A DNA stretch of 64,000 nt from Diplonema papillatum. Taxonomy: Eukaryota; Euglenozoa; Diplonemea; Diplonemida; Diplonemidae. Below, piece after piece: positions 21,149-31,270 of this stretch. Every line of letters begins with the position of its first letter. Within the stretch, counting starts at the first letter, position 1. The notes beneath the pieces were generated by a model. That model saw only the letters and a program-made list of their open reading frames with translations, was not told the DNA's origin and made no database searches. Position numbers and translations under genes: made by a program. The DNA lies in the NCBI GenBank assembly GCA_030068145.1, contig JAPJBO010000151.1:1-64000 (forward strand). The letters are read 5' to 3'.

Positions 21149-22044
21149 CGACAACAGTTTTTTCACGATGCCCTTGAAGCCAGACTCGCTGGCAAGTGTC
21201 AGCGCCGTAGAGCCGTCCATGTTCGCGGCATCCACGTCGGCACCCGCCGCAAACAGCCTGTTCACGATGCTTTCTTCGCAGTTAAGACTGGCGAGGATGA
21301 GTGCGGTGTCCCCGTTGCGTTTGGCCGCGTTAACGTTGGCGCCAGCCGACAACAAACTTTCCACGACACTTTTGCGGCCTCGCTCACCCGCGAGCATGAG
21401 CGCAGTGGAGCCGTTGTTGTTAACAGCATTCACGTCGGCCCCAGCCGACAACAGCGCTTGCACGACACGTTTGCGGCCTTTCTGACTGGCGAACAGGAGC
21501 GCGGTGGTACCCTTCTTGTTCGCAGCATGCATGTCGGCACCTGCCAGCAGGAGCTCGTTCACAACAAGTTCGTGGCCACTCAGACTGGCGAGAATGAGTG
21601 CGGTGGCACCTTCCTTGTTTGTGGCATGCACGTCGGCGCCGGCCCGCAACAGTTCTCTCACGACGATCGTGTGGCCGTTTCTACTTGCGGCAAGGAGCGC
21701 AGTTGCGCCGTGTGCGTTCGTTGAATCGACAGCGATGCGTGCTTTGCTCAGCAGTAATTTGACAACGTTTGCGCATCCTTGATGGCTTGCGAGGATGAGG
21801 CCCGTGGCTCCCGATTTGTGATTCTTCGGAATAGCTGCCAAGGCCGCCATACTTTTGTTTCAATATGCTTCCCCCCGGACACCTGTTGCTGTTGAGTGTG
21901 GCCAATCCCCGCGTTTACGATACGCTGCAGGAGCTGGCACATGCTGGCCGGTGGTTCAATGAGTTTCAGCAGACTGACACCTACGGGCACTGCATGTGTG
22001 TTGAGAAAAATGGATAGAAGCAGTGAAGATGGTACGGGCGTGCA

Positions 22045-22112
22045 GATTAGTTGTTTCTTCGACCTTTTGTTTGTTTGTGAGGTTCAGCTTTGTGCGTGTT
22101 ATGTAGTCGGCG
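22045..22112 (-). promoter_or_regulatory. Element S6, copy upstream of the ankyrin gene
   Basis: Shares TTTCTTCGACCTTTTGTTTG and TTTGTGAGGTTCAGC with the copies at 15170 and 62822. It lies about 200 bases upstream of the ankyrin ATG. Only the distal half of the element is conserved here. Confidence 0.35.
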
Positions 22113-22244
22113 GGTGGGTGGGCTAAAAGGCTTTATTAGATCGGGCTGGAATTCACCCGTGCTTGAGCCGAATCGTTTTTCGTTTTGCTCTCTCAGGCAC
22201 GGTCATGGATTTCTTGATACTGAGAACCTCGTGCATATAAGTTG

Positions 22245-22685
22245 AACTTGAGTGCGTGAGCCCCTCCGAAGAAAGGTCCATCACACTAGTTCCAAGCTAT
22301 TTAGCCCGGGTCTCCGGGTCGCGTCCTCCTCCTTCTCTTCGTCGCCTGGTATTGCGTCGTGCTGGTCCGTCGGGGCTGGTCTTTCACCTCGTCTCCACTC
22401 CCTGCCGCACGGGCTTCTTCGGTTTGTGCCACCTGCGACGCGGGCCGCTTCACTGCTCGTCTGCGCGCCGACTGCTCTGTACTCGTTGCCGCGATTGCCG
22501 CTTCTCGTACCGACCGCGCCTGCCTTTTCTGTTCTGCCTTTCGCCTCTGTGGTCCGTCGGCCGCCTCGGCTCGGACTTCTTGCTATCTCCTCGTCTTCGT
22601 TCTTACGTTGCTTGGCACTTCGTGCTGCAGAGAACCTCGTGCAATAACGAGGTTCTCGCGGCCACGAGGCTTTCGTGGCCGCGAG
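22245..22685. other. GC-rich stretch without a recognised gene
   Basis: Open frames on both strands are Arg/Ser-rich and overlap one another, without a domain I know. Two copies of an inverted CTTTCGTGGCCGCGAGA-like motif occur at 22650-22690. Confidence 0.4.
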
Positions 22686-22687
22686 AT

Positions 22688-23010
22688 GGAGAGAGAGAGA
22701 GAGACGAGGTAGAGTGCAGGGACCATCTCTCCGGGGAGTTTCCGGTCTCCTCACTTCTCTTCGTGCTGCTACTGCGGGCGTAAGTCGCTCCGGAGGCGCG
22801 CTGCAGGTTGCGGCTCTGCTACAGTGAGTGGCGGTACCGGAGTTCGGCGCTCTGGCCGGCGGGTGAGCTCGTCTCGCGGGGGATCGCCGCCTTGTAATGC
22901 TGCGGGCCCTCTTTTTTCTCGCGACTGTGCGGCCTACAGCGGCGGCTAACACCTCGATGGGAAACTTCAGCTTCCATTGAGCGAAGAGGGTCCACATGAC
23001 AGATGGATTC
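22688..23010 (-). mobile_element. LINE C 3' end fragment with (TC)n end
   Basis: Encodes a decayed WKLKFPIEVLAAAVGRTVAR segment matching WELRFSVKMLAAAIGRAIAK of LINE C at 44 kb, and ends in the same 3' sequence (GTCCCTGCACTCTA, then CTCGTC) followed by a short (TC)n, as the 43.8-kb copy does. Confidence 0.8.
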
Positions 23011-23039
23011 CAGCGACACTGTCGTTGTTTGCAGCCTTC

Positions 23040-23312
23040 ATGTTGGCACCGGTCTAATTGACGAGCATGAGTGCAGTGACACTGTTGTTTGCAGCATTCA
23101 CGTTGGCACCGGCCGAGAATAGTTTTCCCATGAGGCTTTCGTGGCCGCGAGAATGCGTGCAGTGTCCTCGTCGGTGTCTGCAGCATTCACGTTGGCACCG
23201 GCCGCAAGTAGTCTTCCCACGACGACTTCGTGGCCGTTCTGACTGGCGAGAACGAGTGCAGTGACGCCGTCGTTGTTTGTAGCGTTCACGTTGGCACCGA
23301 CCGACAATAGTT
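23040..23312 (-). pseudogene. Ankyrin-repeat gene fragment
   Basis: Encodes about two repeats (SVGANVNATNNDGVTALVLA, then NGHEVVVGRLLAAGANVNAA) before decaying. It abuts the LINE D copy at the same codons (LLS-x-GAN) as in the intact gene at 18.3 kb. Confidence 0.75.
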
Positions 23313-24147
23313 GTAAATTTGTTGCATTAGTGTGATTGTCAGGCCTACGACTACCCTGAGCAACGCACTATGCACACTCCGTGTCTACGTCACAGCAGAT
23401 GGAACGCGTCTGTTACGTCGCCGCGGAGGCGGCCTACGAGTGGGTGTCATTGTGGCCTCCCGGCCGGAGCCATCGCTGGATGACCCTTCGCTCGTTTCTT
23501 CGCGTTTGCGTCGGTTCGCGCGTCGGATGGACGCAGCCGGGGGCTGCGCATTGGGCGGCGTTCGTCGGGCGGGGGTGTTGGCCCGGAGTTGCGGCGTTGG
23601 CAGTTGAGTGCGTCGGCGCCGCCGCGCTGGGGGGGTGCGTGGGACGGAAGGGTCCTCCGCAGCACGCCGCCGCAGCGGCGCAGCGCGATCGATCGTTGGT
23701 GAGTCTCCCTGGCCGGAGCCGGAGGATTCCTCGCTCGTCTCCCCGCGTTTGCGTCGGAGCCCGCGTCGGGGCGCTGCCGGTGCCGGTTGAGGTCCCGCCG
23801 GAGGTGCAGGTGCCTCGTTCTCGTCGTCGGCGTCGTCCGGCCGGTCTCCCGCCCGGTGGTGGCCACTCCGGCAGCACACGGAGGCATTGGCGCAGCCGCC
23901 GCAACGCGTCAGGTGGTGCGCTCCGCAGCATTGCGTGAGGACACCGTCACCGGGCTCGTGGTGGTCCCGGCAACACTGCTCCGGCGTGCGCTGTGAGCTC
24001 GAGGCGCACAACGGACACTTCTTCTTCGCGCACTTGTCGCAGACCTGAAAACGCCCTCGCGTCATGGCCTGCGACGCGGGCACCAGCACTGGGTGCGCAG
24101 AGCGTGTCAGCACCGGCCTCCGCACCTCCCACTGCTGAGCGCGCTCA
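23313..24147 (-). mobile_element. LINE D, second 5'-truncated copy
   Basis: About 835 bases, almost identical to 18294-19130, covering the Cys/His module and tail ending SAVT-stop. AATAGTTGT occurs at both ends (23306-23314 and 24152-24160) as a possible 9-bp target duplication. The 5' flank is not ankyrin coding sequence but a stretch with a C-run and a SINE-like S2 end. Confidence 0.9.
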
Positions 24148-24185
24148 ATCAAATAGTTGTCAGGTACAATTATTCGCCCCCCCCC

Positions 24186-24225
24186 CCCTTTACCAACAAT
24201 GCATTGTTGACACAAAAAAAAGCGA
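24186..24225 (+). repeat. SINE-like repeat S2, 3' end only
   Basis: TACCAACAATGCATTGTTGA plus CACAAAAAAAA, the 3' end seen in fuller copies at 45205, 45592 and 48378. Confidence 0.7.
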
Positions 24226-24384
24226 AAGAAATGCGCTATGAAGTATGAGAATAAGAAACGAAGATAAGGGGGAGGTGAGTGTGTGGTCCCACGCGACTCC
24301 GACGATACATCGTCTTCAGCGTTGAGCGAACCAACTGGGAGAAGAAAAGAAGACCGGCGGGGAAAGAACGCTTTCCGAAAGAGC

Positions 24385-24640
24385 ATATTTCTGTTTTGGG
24401 TAATATACAGATATAGTATGCGCACTTTATGGTTTTTTGCGAATATATGCATGTTCGTACAAACATGCAAACCGGTATATTTGCAAAAATAGAACTTAAG
24501 TTTTTTTTTGCAAATATATGCATGTTTTCTTTGCAAATATATGCATATATTTGCAAAGAAAAACTGCATTTTGCATAATATTATGCATGTTCCAAAAAGT
24601 TGTAGTTTTCTGCGCATATATCTGCAAGTTTCCCTTCTTT
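24385..24640. repeat. AT-rich palindromic cluster of ATATGCAT motifs
   Basis: Contains a perfect 38-base palindrome at 24525-24562 centred on ATATG|CATAT, plus further copies of TTGCAAATATATGCATG in both orientations. It may be the core of a foldback element. No ORF. The sequence from 24640 to 25150 has no recognised feature. Confidence 0.75.
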
Positions 24641-25149
24641 TTTCGATAACAGCGTTTTCCCCCGCGGGTGCCCTTATTTTGCGCCGGCTTCAATTGCAAG
24701 TTACTATACCAGGGCATTAGCTTGGTCTCCGGCACATTTTCCAAAATTGGGCCGCTAACGGCTTTTTGCGTCCTCACTCAGGAATGGGCTGAACTCAGCG
24801 CAACGCGACGTATCTTCACGACAATGCTGGCACGCTGGCCACCTCTGTCGGAGACCTGGGTGATGGCGGAGTGCCATTTTTTCTTGTTTTTCTCCGGCTT
24901 TTCCAAATTTGGACTGACAGTCCAAATGTGGATGTAGAAGCTAGTCCCCTGAGGTATTGCGCAGGGTTATTGTAATACCCGAGACTTGGGACTCGCGGTC
25001 AAAAAACTGTAAACATGGCCGGAAAGATTTTTTCCCACGTTGCGCAATTTTTTAATGAGGTATGCGACCTTCGTGGGCGTGTTGCTGCTTCACCACTGCT
25101 GTAGACCCCACCTGTAGGTCCTGCAGGTCCTGTAGCCTCCGTGTCTCTG

Positions 25150-25262
25150 GCCTTGCAAACACAAAAAGTTTTCACCAGAAGCTCCTGTGGGTAAATAGCT
25201 ATTTATTCTACGAGAGAAAAGTCGTTTACTGCCGGGCAACTTACTTTTCTGCATCACCGTGA
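25150..25262. repeat. Half copy of the 25.7-kb foldback element
   Basis: Carries TAAATAGCTATTTATTCTAC, GAGAGAAAAGTCGTTTACTG and TTTTCTGCATCAC, matching the right arm of the element at 25725-25950. Confidence 0.7.
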
Positions 25263-25267
25263 GCTAC

Positions 25268-25372
25268 CTTTTCTACACTCCAAGCTTACTTTTCTTACAC
25301 TCCAAGCTACTTTTCTTACACTCCAAGCTACTTTTCTTACACTCCAAGCTACTTTTCTTACACTCCAAGCAA
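25268..25372. repeat. 21-bp tandem repeat, five units
   Basis: Five copies of ACACTCCAAGCTACTTTTCT plus T, with slight variation in the first. Confidence 0.92.
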
Positions 25373-25724
25373 AACTGGTTTCCAGTGGTAAATAGCCTGT
25401 CATACTGACATCTTAAGGGGGAAAAAGCGGGCAATCCGCGAAGAATCTACCTCAACGAGAGCATTTTTTGCCACACCATGCTCCCCGCCTGCAGACCTGC
25501 CGGGCCCGCAAACATGGACCAAATGCGAAGAATGAGTGATAAGTTTGACATTCGGAAGAGAAAACAGGCCAAGTCCACGAGGTTGCTACTTGAAATTGGA
25601 AAGCACATCTGTACATCAACCTGGCAAGCAGATTTGCAAAAGCTAGGAGTCAAACCTGCACCTACTACGATGTTGTCGACACAGCGTTGGCGGGCTGTGG
25701 CTGGCCGTGTAGCTCACTCGTGGT

Positions 25725-25950
25725 GCAGAAAAGTAAGTTGCCCCTGGCAGTAAAGCTATCTTCTTACCTCGAGAACATTGTTTTCTTGCACTCGGGTTTT
25801 CCAGATTGCCACTCGAGCCCTACGGGCTCTCGTGGCAATCTGGAAAACCCTCGTGCAAGAAAACAACTTTTCTCTCGGTGAATAAATAGCTATTTCGAGT
25901 GAAGAACGTAGCTTTACTGCCGGTGCACTGACTTTTCTGCATCACGAGGG
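25725..25950. mobile_element. Foldback element with long stem
   Basis: The two arms pair almost completely. Outer ends are GTGGTGCAGAAAAGTAAGTT and, reversed, GTGATGCAGAAAAGTCAGTG. The inner arms from 25783 and to 25865 pair over about 40 bases around the loop CCCTACGGG with only a few mismatches. Fragments with the same ends lie at 25150-25262 and 26430-26515. Confidence 0.85.
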
Positions 25951-26039
25951 CTACTTGCACACCAGGTGGGGGGATGCCGAAAGCGAAAAAGGATGTCGTG
26001 GTGCAAGCTAACTCGTGAAGGCCTACTAGCGGAGGCTAG

Positions 26040-26300
26040 CAGGGGCAAGTACGAAAAGAGGTACGAGGAACTCATTGGATTCATGCGCACAAAGAGGAGG
26101 GTAAGAGCGAATCACAGCTCCCGTTGCTGCCATTCCATCGCAGGCTGTTCCGTCTGCTGGTCTTGCCACCACTAGTGTGGTGTACAACATCACCATGGGC
26201 TCGGGCTCCACCCTCAATTATTGGAAGCCGCACCAGCAACGCAGACTTCCATTTCCAGGGTACCTTCCGAGTCGGCTTCTTCCGAGCCTGATGACTAGTG
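26040..26300 (+). repeat. Inverted copy partner of 31040-31270
   Basis: About 200 bases, with blocks such as CTGCCATTCCATCGCAGGCT and CCACCCTCAATTATTGG, occur here and in reverse complement at 31040-31270 with small gaps. Frames are Ser/Pro-rich and not conserved between copies. Function unknown. Confidence 0.8.
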
Positions 26301-26549
26301 CCCTGGCGTTCCCTCGTCACCTTCCTTTTTCCTTTAGACATCATCAAAAGCGCCTCGGAGCGGTCCAGAATGACCCACTCTTGTGTTTCCTGCCCTTCCC
26401 CCCCGTTTGGGCACCTAGAAATCACAAAAGTCACGAGTGCAGAAAAGTCCGTCTGTAGTGCAGAAAAGTAGCCCTAGAGACATGCAGACAAGTCAGGTGA
26501 CAGGCAGTAAGTTTTGACCGGCCTGTTTTGAGAATACCTTTTTTTCTTG

Positions 26550-26745
26550 AAAGTATGCCAATACTGCAGGGAATAGTTGACTAGACCTCTTGAGTTTGTA
26601 CTAACCACGAATTGGGGAGTCGGGAGAACCTACAAAGCCAAAAGCAGGACCGACCCCCCCGTTCGTGAGAAAAAGCGAAGAATGAAAACACCTTCTTTTT
26701 TCCGCCTATCTTTGTCAAGAGCTGCAACTCAACTATTCCTCAGCA
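26550..26745 (+). repeat. Dispersed repeat S4, copy 1
   Basis: Runs from GTATGCCAATACTGCAGGGA to CAACTCAACTATTCCT. Nearly identical to 37960-38145, with a shorter relative at 63118-63225. Confidence 0.92.
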
Positions 26746-26944
26746 GCGAGGCTCTCGTCTATCCCAGGGTCAGCTTCTGAGGCTGGACTCCAACGTGGAA
26801 ACTGATTTGAGAACCTGTTTCACACACACAAAAACCCTCCCCTGTCCACAACTGAAGTCAATAAGTATCCTTTTCCTTTACCAACAAGCAAAGGCCGCGG
26901 TAAATCAAAACGAGACCGACGACAACCAAAGTTCTTCAAGAGTG

Positions 26945-27033
26945 TACGGGGGGAAAATGTTTCTTGGGTTTGAAGAGCGCGTGGTGCTTGCACCACTGAG
27001 GCCAGGTTATTTAAGCGCGGATTTAGTGAAGGA
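26945..27033. repeat. Direct repeat pair, first copy
   Basis: About 88 bases (GGGGGGAAAATGTTTCTTGG through GCGGATTTAGTG) repeated at 27567-27655 with two or three differences. The stretch 27034-27566 has no recognised gene. Confidence 0.9.
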
Positions 27034-27566
27034 TTGTTCAGGAAACGGTCGCGAGCGAAACCCGACCAGGTAACGACCATTTCACTGTCTTCTTTGTTTT
27101 GTGATGCGAACATCACGAGGTGCTGTCCGAAGACACCGCCCACGTGAGCACTGTTAAGCAGCGGTTGCCAGATACTCCCGTAGCACCTATTCACGGGTTT
27201 GCAGGGGTAAAAAGGAAGCCCGGGTTGGGGAGGGTGGTGGGTTTGGTGCGTAGTATTCTTCTTTTTTTGTTCTTTCTCGGTTCTGGTGGTGCTGCTCCTT
27301 CCTTCTCGTCCTGTGTTGGGTTACGACTTTTTTTGTTCTTTATCGGTTCTGAGCGTTTCCATATGCCTTTTCCTGCTTTGACATGCAGTCCCTTCCAAAC
27401 TGTACCTCTCTTGGTGTTCGGGGGTTGGGCCGTATGGTAACGTCTCGGGAAACGAAGTTTGTGGCGTCACAAAAGTGACAGGTTGCCAAAGCAACCGGGT
27501 GCCGAGCTTAAGCAAGGCGTTTGTCAATGGAGAACCAGTCCTGTGCCGTTTTAGGGCCGGCAGGTC

Positions 27567-27655
27567 TCAACGGGGGGAAAATGTTTCTTGGGGTTGAAGA
27601 GCGCGTGGTGCTTGCACCACTGAGGCCAGGTTATTTAACCGCGGATTTAGTGGGG
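27567..27655. repeat. Direct repeat pair, second copy
   Basis: Second copy of 26945-27033, also followed within 40 bases by an unrelated G-rich stretch. Confidence 0.9.
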
Positions 27656-27904
27656 AGGGGGGGCGTCGGTGCTTACTTCGACGGAGGCTAGAGAGGGGGA
27701 AACAACTGCAAACAACTACATTGGATATGAATGGGCATTTTTTCTTTTGTTGAACGCTCAGTTTCCTTGTCGACGGGGCACCTAGCCCGGTGTGGGATGC
27801 AGCACATTGTGATTCGGGCGCTGGTTGCGTTCTTGGTATCGTCCTTTGGCAGAGTGGGTCGATGCCTCTCATCTCACCTTTAAGACACAGCTGTGCCACG
27901 CATG

Positions 27905-29215
27905 CTCTTGACAGACGCTAGCGTCCGGCGTTGTGCATGCGTGCTACAGTCGTTGGGTGGTATTGACAAGGGGCTTCATCGGTCACTCGAGTGAGCTTCG
28001 GTACTTCACCGCTGCAGGTTCCCCCCTGCCCTGCTGGGGGGCCTGCTTCGCTGTCCTTGGATTGTGCTTCCAAGTCGGTGCTGCTTCGTTCCAGGTCCGC
28101 GCGTGTTGCGTTCGTGGGATTGTCCTTCGCCAGGGTGCACCGGCGGCTCTCGGTCTCACGTTTCAAATGCGGCTGTGTCATGCTTGCTCCTGCCGGACGC
28201 TGGCGCCCGGTATTGCGCAGGGCGTGTCACAGCCGCTGGGTGGTGTCGACGAGGGGCTTCACCAGGCACCCGCTCTTGTTGTGTTGTCGTGGGAGTGTCC
28301 TTCGCCAGGGTGCACCGGCGGCTCTCGGTCTCACGTTTCAAATGCGGCTGTGCCACGCTTGCTCCTGCCGGACGCTAGCGCCTGGTATTGCGCAGGGCGT
28401 GTCACAGCCGCTGGGAGGTGTCGACGAGGGGCTTCACTAGGCACCCGCTCTTGTTGGGACTGTCCTTCGACAGGGTGTTCCGGTGGCTCTCGTCTCACGT
28501 TTCATGCGGCTGTGTCATGCGTGCTCCTGCCGGACGCTGGCGCCCGGTATTGCGCAGGGCGTCACAGCCGCTGGGTGGTGTCGACGAGGGGCTTCACCAG
28601 GCACCCGCTCTTGTTGTGTTGTCGTGGGATTGTCCTTCGCCAGGGTGCACTGGCGGCTCTCGTCTCACCTTTCAAATGCAGCTGTGCCACGCTTGCTCCT
28701 GCCGGACGCTAGCGCCTGGTATTGCGCAGGGCATGTCACAGCCGCTGGGAGGTGTCGACGAGGGGCTTCACTAGGCACCCGCTCTTGTTGGGACTGTCCT
28801 TCGACAGGGTGTTCCGGTGGCTCTCGTCTCACGTTTCATGCGGCTGTGTCATGCGTGCTCCTGCCGGACGCTGGCGCCCGGTATTGCGCAGGGCGTCACA
28901 GCCGCTGGGTGGTGTCGACGAGGGGCTTCACCAGGCACCCGCTCTTGTTGTGTTGTCGTGGGATTGTCCTTCGCCAGGGTGCACTGGCGGCTCTCGTCTC
29001 ACCTTTCAAATGCAGCTGTGCCACGCTTGCTCCTGCCGGACGCCAGCGCCTGGTATTGCGCAGGGCATGTCACAGCCGCTGGGAGGTGTCGACGAGGGGC
29101 TTCACTAGGCACCCGCTCTTGTTGGGACTGTCCTTCGACAGGGTGTTCCGGCGGCTCTCGTCTCACGTTTCAAATGCGGATGTGCCATGCTTGCTCCTGC
29201 CGGACGCTTGCGCGG
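27905..29215. repeat. Satellite array, about 160-180-bp units in a 334-bp higher-order period
   Basis: Seven or more units containing GCTCCTGCCGGACGC, GGTATTGCGCAGGGC, CACAGCCGCTGGG and GGCACCCGCTCTTGTTG. Two successive dimers (from 28511 and 28845) are nearly identical at 334-base spacing. That period is not a multiple of three, so the long overlapping ORFs are by-products. The first unit from 27905 is more diverged. Confidence 0.9.
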
Positions 29216-29704
29216 TACTATTTCATCGATAACGTGTGTACACAAGCAACAACAGTTAAAGGTTTTTCAGACAACCAGCTTTGCGATCAAATGGTACGAA
29301 GTTTTTGGTTCGAGGCAGTGGCATCGGGTTCCCTTGAAGTTGGTTAGAGAGAGTCGCAACCTGGCAGACCGTAAACGAGACCGCACAGCCGCTGGGTGGT
29401 GTGGCTTGACACGAGCACAAGCGCGATCCACGCAGCGTCACCCGTTCCTAAGCTGATCGCACGAGTCAAGTCCGCGAGTATGCTCTGGATAGAACGCAAG
29501 CAGCAGACTGGAAGCTCGAGGGCTTTCCCAGACCCGGTCAGCAGATTGCTGGGTTCCGCAAATTCAATTTCACCGGAACTGGCCCCTTCTCTAGAGGCGT
29601 CTCAAGCCGAGATTCGCCATGTCTGAATTTCCCTAGTTGACTGACCCTCAGTGGGTGGCAGACGTGGAGGTGCGCCCTCAGGAGGCACAACCGTAGTTGA
29701 CAGA

Positions 29705-29800
29705 ATGGGTATGTGCTTGCGCTGTGTCCCATCTACACCTTGTTTCTGTCTTTAAACCGCGGAATCGGGTGGCGGACCATCTATCAACGTGGAATCTGTT
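29705..29800 (+). repeat. Dispersed repeat R1, decayed copy
   Basis: GAATGGGTATGTGCTTGCGC through GGCGGACCATC aligns with the middle of R1. The flanks 29216-29704 and 29801-30030 show no recognised feature. Confidence 0.65.
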
Positions 29801-30032
29801 TGTACAGACCCTTGGGGGGAGTCTTTGTTCCCCCCCCCCTATTGTTACTGTTTAGCAGGTCTTCTTCGGAGAAGAAGGCCAATGGAGGGGGGATTAGTTT
29901 TATGTGTTAGACAGAAACACTGCTCTCATGCGGATATTGGGGAGAGGGGGGTTGCATCGGGAGCCATAGGCCTACGCAATCAGGAAGTTTTGAACCATGG
30001 CTAGCAGTGATGCCCGTATCACTTCTCAAAAA

Positions 30033-30440
30033 AATACTCGAGGGACTGCCTTGTGCTCATTTCGAAGGAGGCCAGAGGGGGAGAAAACAATACAACTACA
30101 AAGTGGGTCTTTTATGTTGAACACTTACGCCCGCCACTAAACTCAGATTTACCTGTGTTTCGTGTGGGCTACAGCACATTTACCAGCACCCTTGTCGTCG
30201 TTGTCTTGTTTATCGCCTCCGTCGAAATAAGCACCGGGCGGCCATTCCGAGCATTTTATTTTTGTATAAGCACCTGCTTTGTAGGAAATGCTTGGGGAGC
30301 TGCCAGTTGCGACAGGTGTCGAACGCTTACGCCCGCCACTAAACACACATTTAGCTGCGTAGCGTGTGGGCTACAGTACGTTTCTTCTGTAAGCAACTGG
30401 CGGCATCCTCGAGTATTTCCTTCAAAGCAGGTGCTTATGC
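30033..30440 (+). mobile_element. SINE-like retroposon S1, internally rearranged copy
   Basis: Starts AAATACTCGAGGGACTGCCT and ends CAGGTGCTTATGCAACAAAC. CGCTTACGCCCGCCACTAAA occurs twice (once as ACACTTACGCCCGCCACTAAA), and an inverted 3' end lies between, so two copies have probably combined. Confidence 0.75.
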
Positions 30441-30672
30441 AACAAACAAACAAAACATGGGAACAGTCAATCGACGGATCTGAAGGATGCCAAAGATATC
30501 GAAACCAGACCGTTGTAGACACACCTAGCAAGCTTGCTTGAGAGCGTCAACTTGGAATCTTTTACGTCTCTGAGCGACTCCTCATATCCACTCGCCGAAG
30601 CGAGGTTGGGAGGGGTAGCAAGAAGCAAAAAGTGGCAAACTCAGGCCCCACCGTTTGCCCCCTTTTTGTACT

Positions 30673-31015
30673 ACCCCCTTCGAATCCCTTCGTTCCGTCT
30701 CTGCCGGCAGATAGACTGCACAACCCGCTCGACTAGTAGTAGTAGTAGTAGTAGTTTGAACTCGATATGCAGCAACAATCTGCGACGATAGACTAGTAGT
30801 AGTATGTGCCGTTCCAGTCCGGGAACAAGTCGGGAAGAGGAACGTACCCCCTTCGAATCCCTTCGTTCCGTCTCTGCCGGCAGATAGACTGCACAACCCG
30901 CTCGACTAGTAGTAGTAGTAGTAGTAGTTTGAACTCGATATGCAGCAACAATCTGCGACGATAGACTAGTAGTAGTATGTGCCGTTCCAGTCCGGGAACA
31001 AGTCGGGAAGAGGAA
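30673..31015. repeat. 173-bp tandem duplication with TAG trinucleotide runs
   Basis: Two almost identical units beginning CCCCCTTCGAATCCCTTCGT, each with (TAG)n runs and ending GGGAAGAGGAACG. Confidence 0.93.
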
Positions 31016-31039
31016 CGGGTATTTTTTACAAACAAACGA

Positions 31040-31270
31040 GTGACTTGTCGGAAGGTACCCTGGAAATGGAAGTCTGCGTTGCTGGTGCGCTGCCAATAAT
31101 TGAGGGTGGAGCCCGAGCTCGTGGTGATGTTGCACCGCACTGTGGTGGCAAGACCAGCAGACGGAACAGCCTGCGATGGAATGGCAGCAACGGGAGCTGC
31201 GCTCTGACCCTCCTCTTTGTGCGCATGAATCCAATGAGTTCCTCGTACCTCTTTTCGTACGTGCCCCTGC
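31040..31270 (-). repeat. Inverted copy partner of 26040-26300
   Basis: Reverse complement of the 26-kb block, with blocks of identity broken by small indels. From 31271 to 32250 no gene or repeat is supported. Confidence 0.8.

Larger units (their letters stand above)
17677..21850 (-). pseudogene. Ankyrin-repeat protein gene disrupted by a LINE D insertion
   Basis: The N-terminal part (21850 down to 21149) starts MAALAAIPKNHKSG and holds about seven ankyrin repeats with consensus GADVNAANNDGATALILASQ and NGH-x-VV-x-LL. It stops at VKKLLS where LINE D begins. The C-terminal part (18293 down to 17677) resumes in frame at LLSAGANLEAADN, has about six more repeats, and ends VKPGSE-stop. An 11-bp direct repeat, AACTGTTGTCG, flanks the LINE at 21149-21159 and 18283-18293, so one event split a gene of roughly 430 codons. 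Neither half has other stops, so the insertion looks young. No further domain is visible. Ankyrin repeats mediate protein binding; partner and location are unknown. Translation into the LINE would replace the C-terminal half with a few foreign residues. Confidence 0.88.

Noticed and set aside
23313..24160. AATAGTTGT as a certain target-site duplication of the second LINE D copy
   Set aside because: Only nine bases, and the 5' flank is not ankyrin sequence, so a later rearrangement cannot be excluded. Kept only as possible.
27933..29347. Overlapping ORFs of 128-259 residues across 27.9-29.3 kb
   Set aside because: They arise from a satellite whose 334-base period is not a multiple of three, and the same peptides recur in shifted frames.
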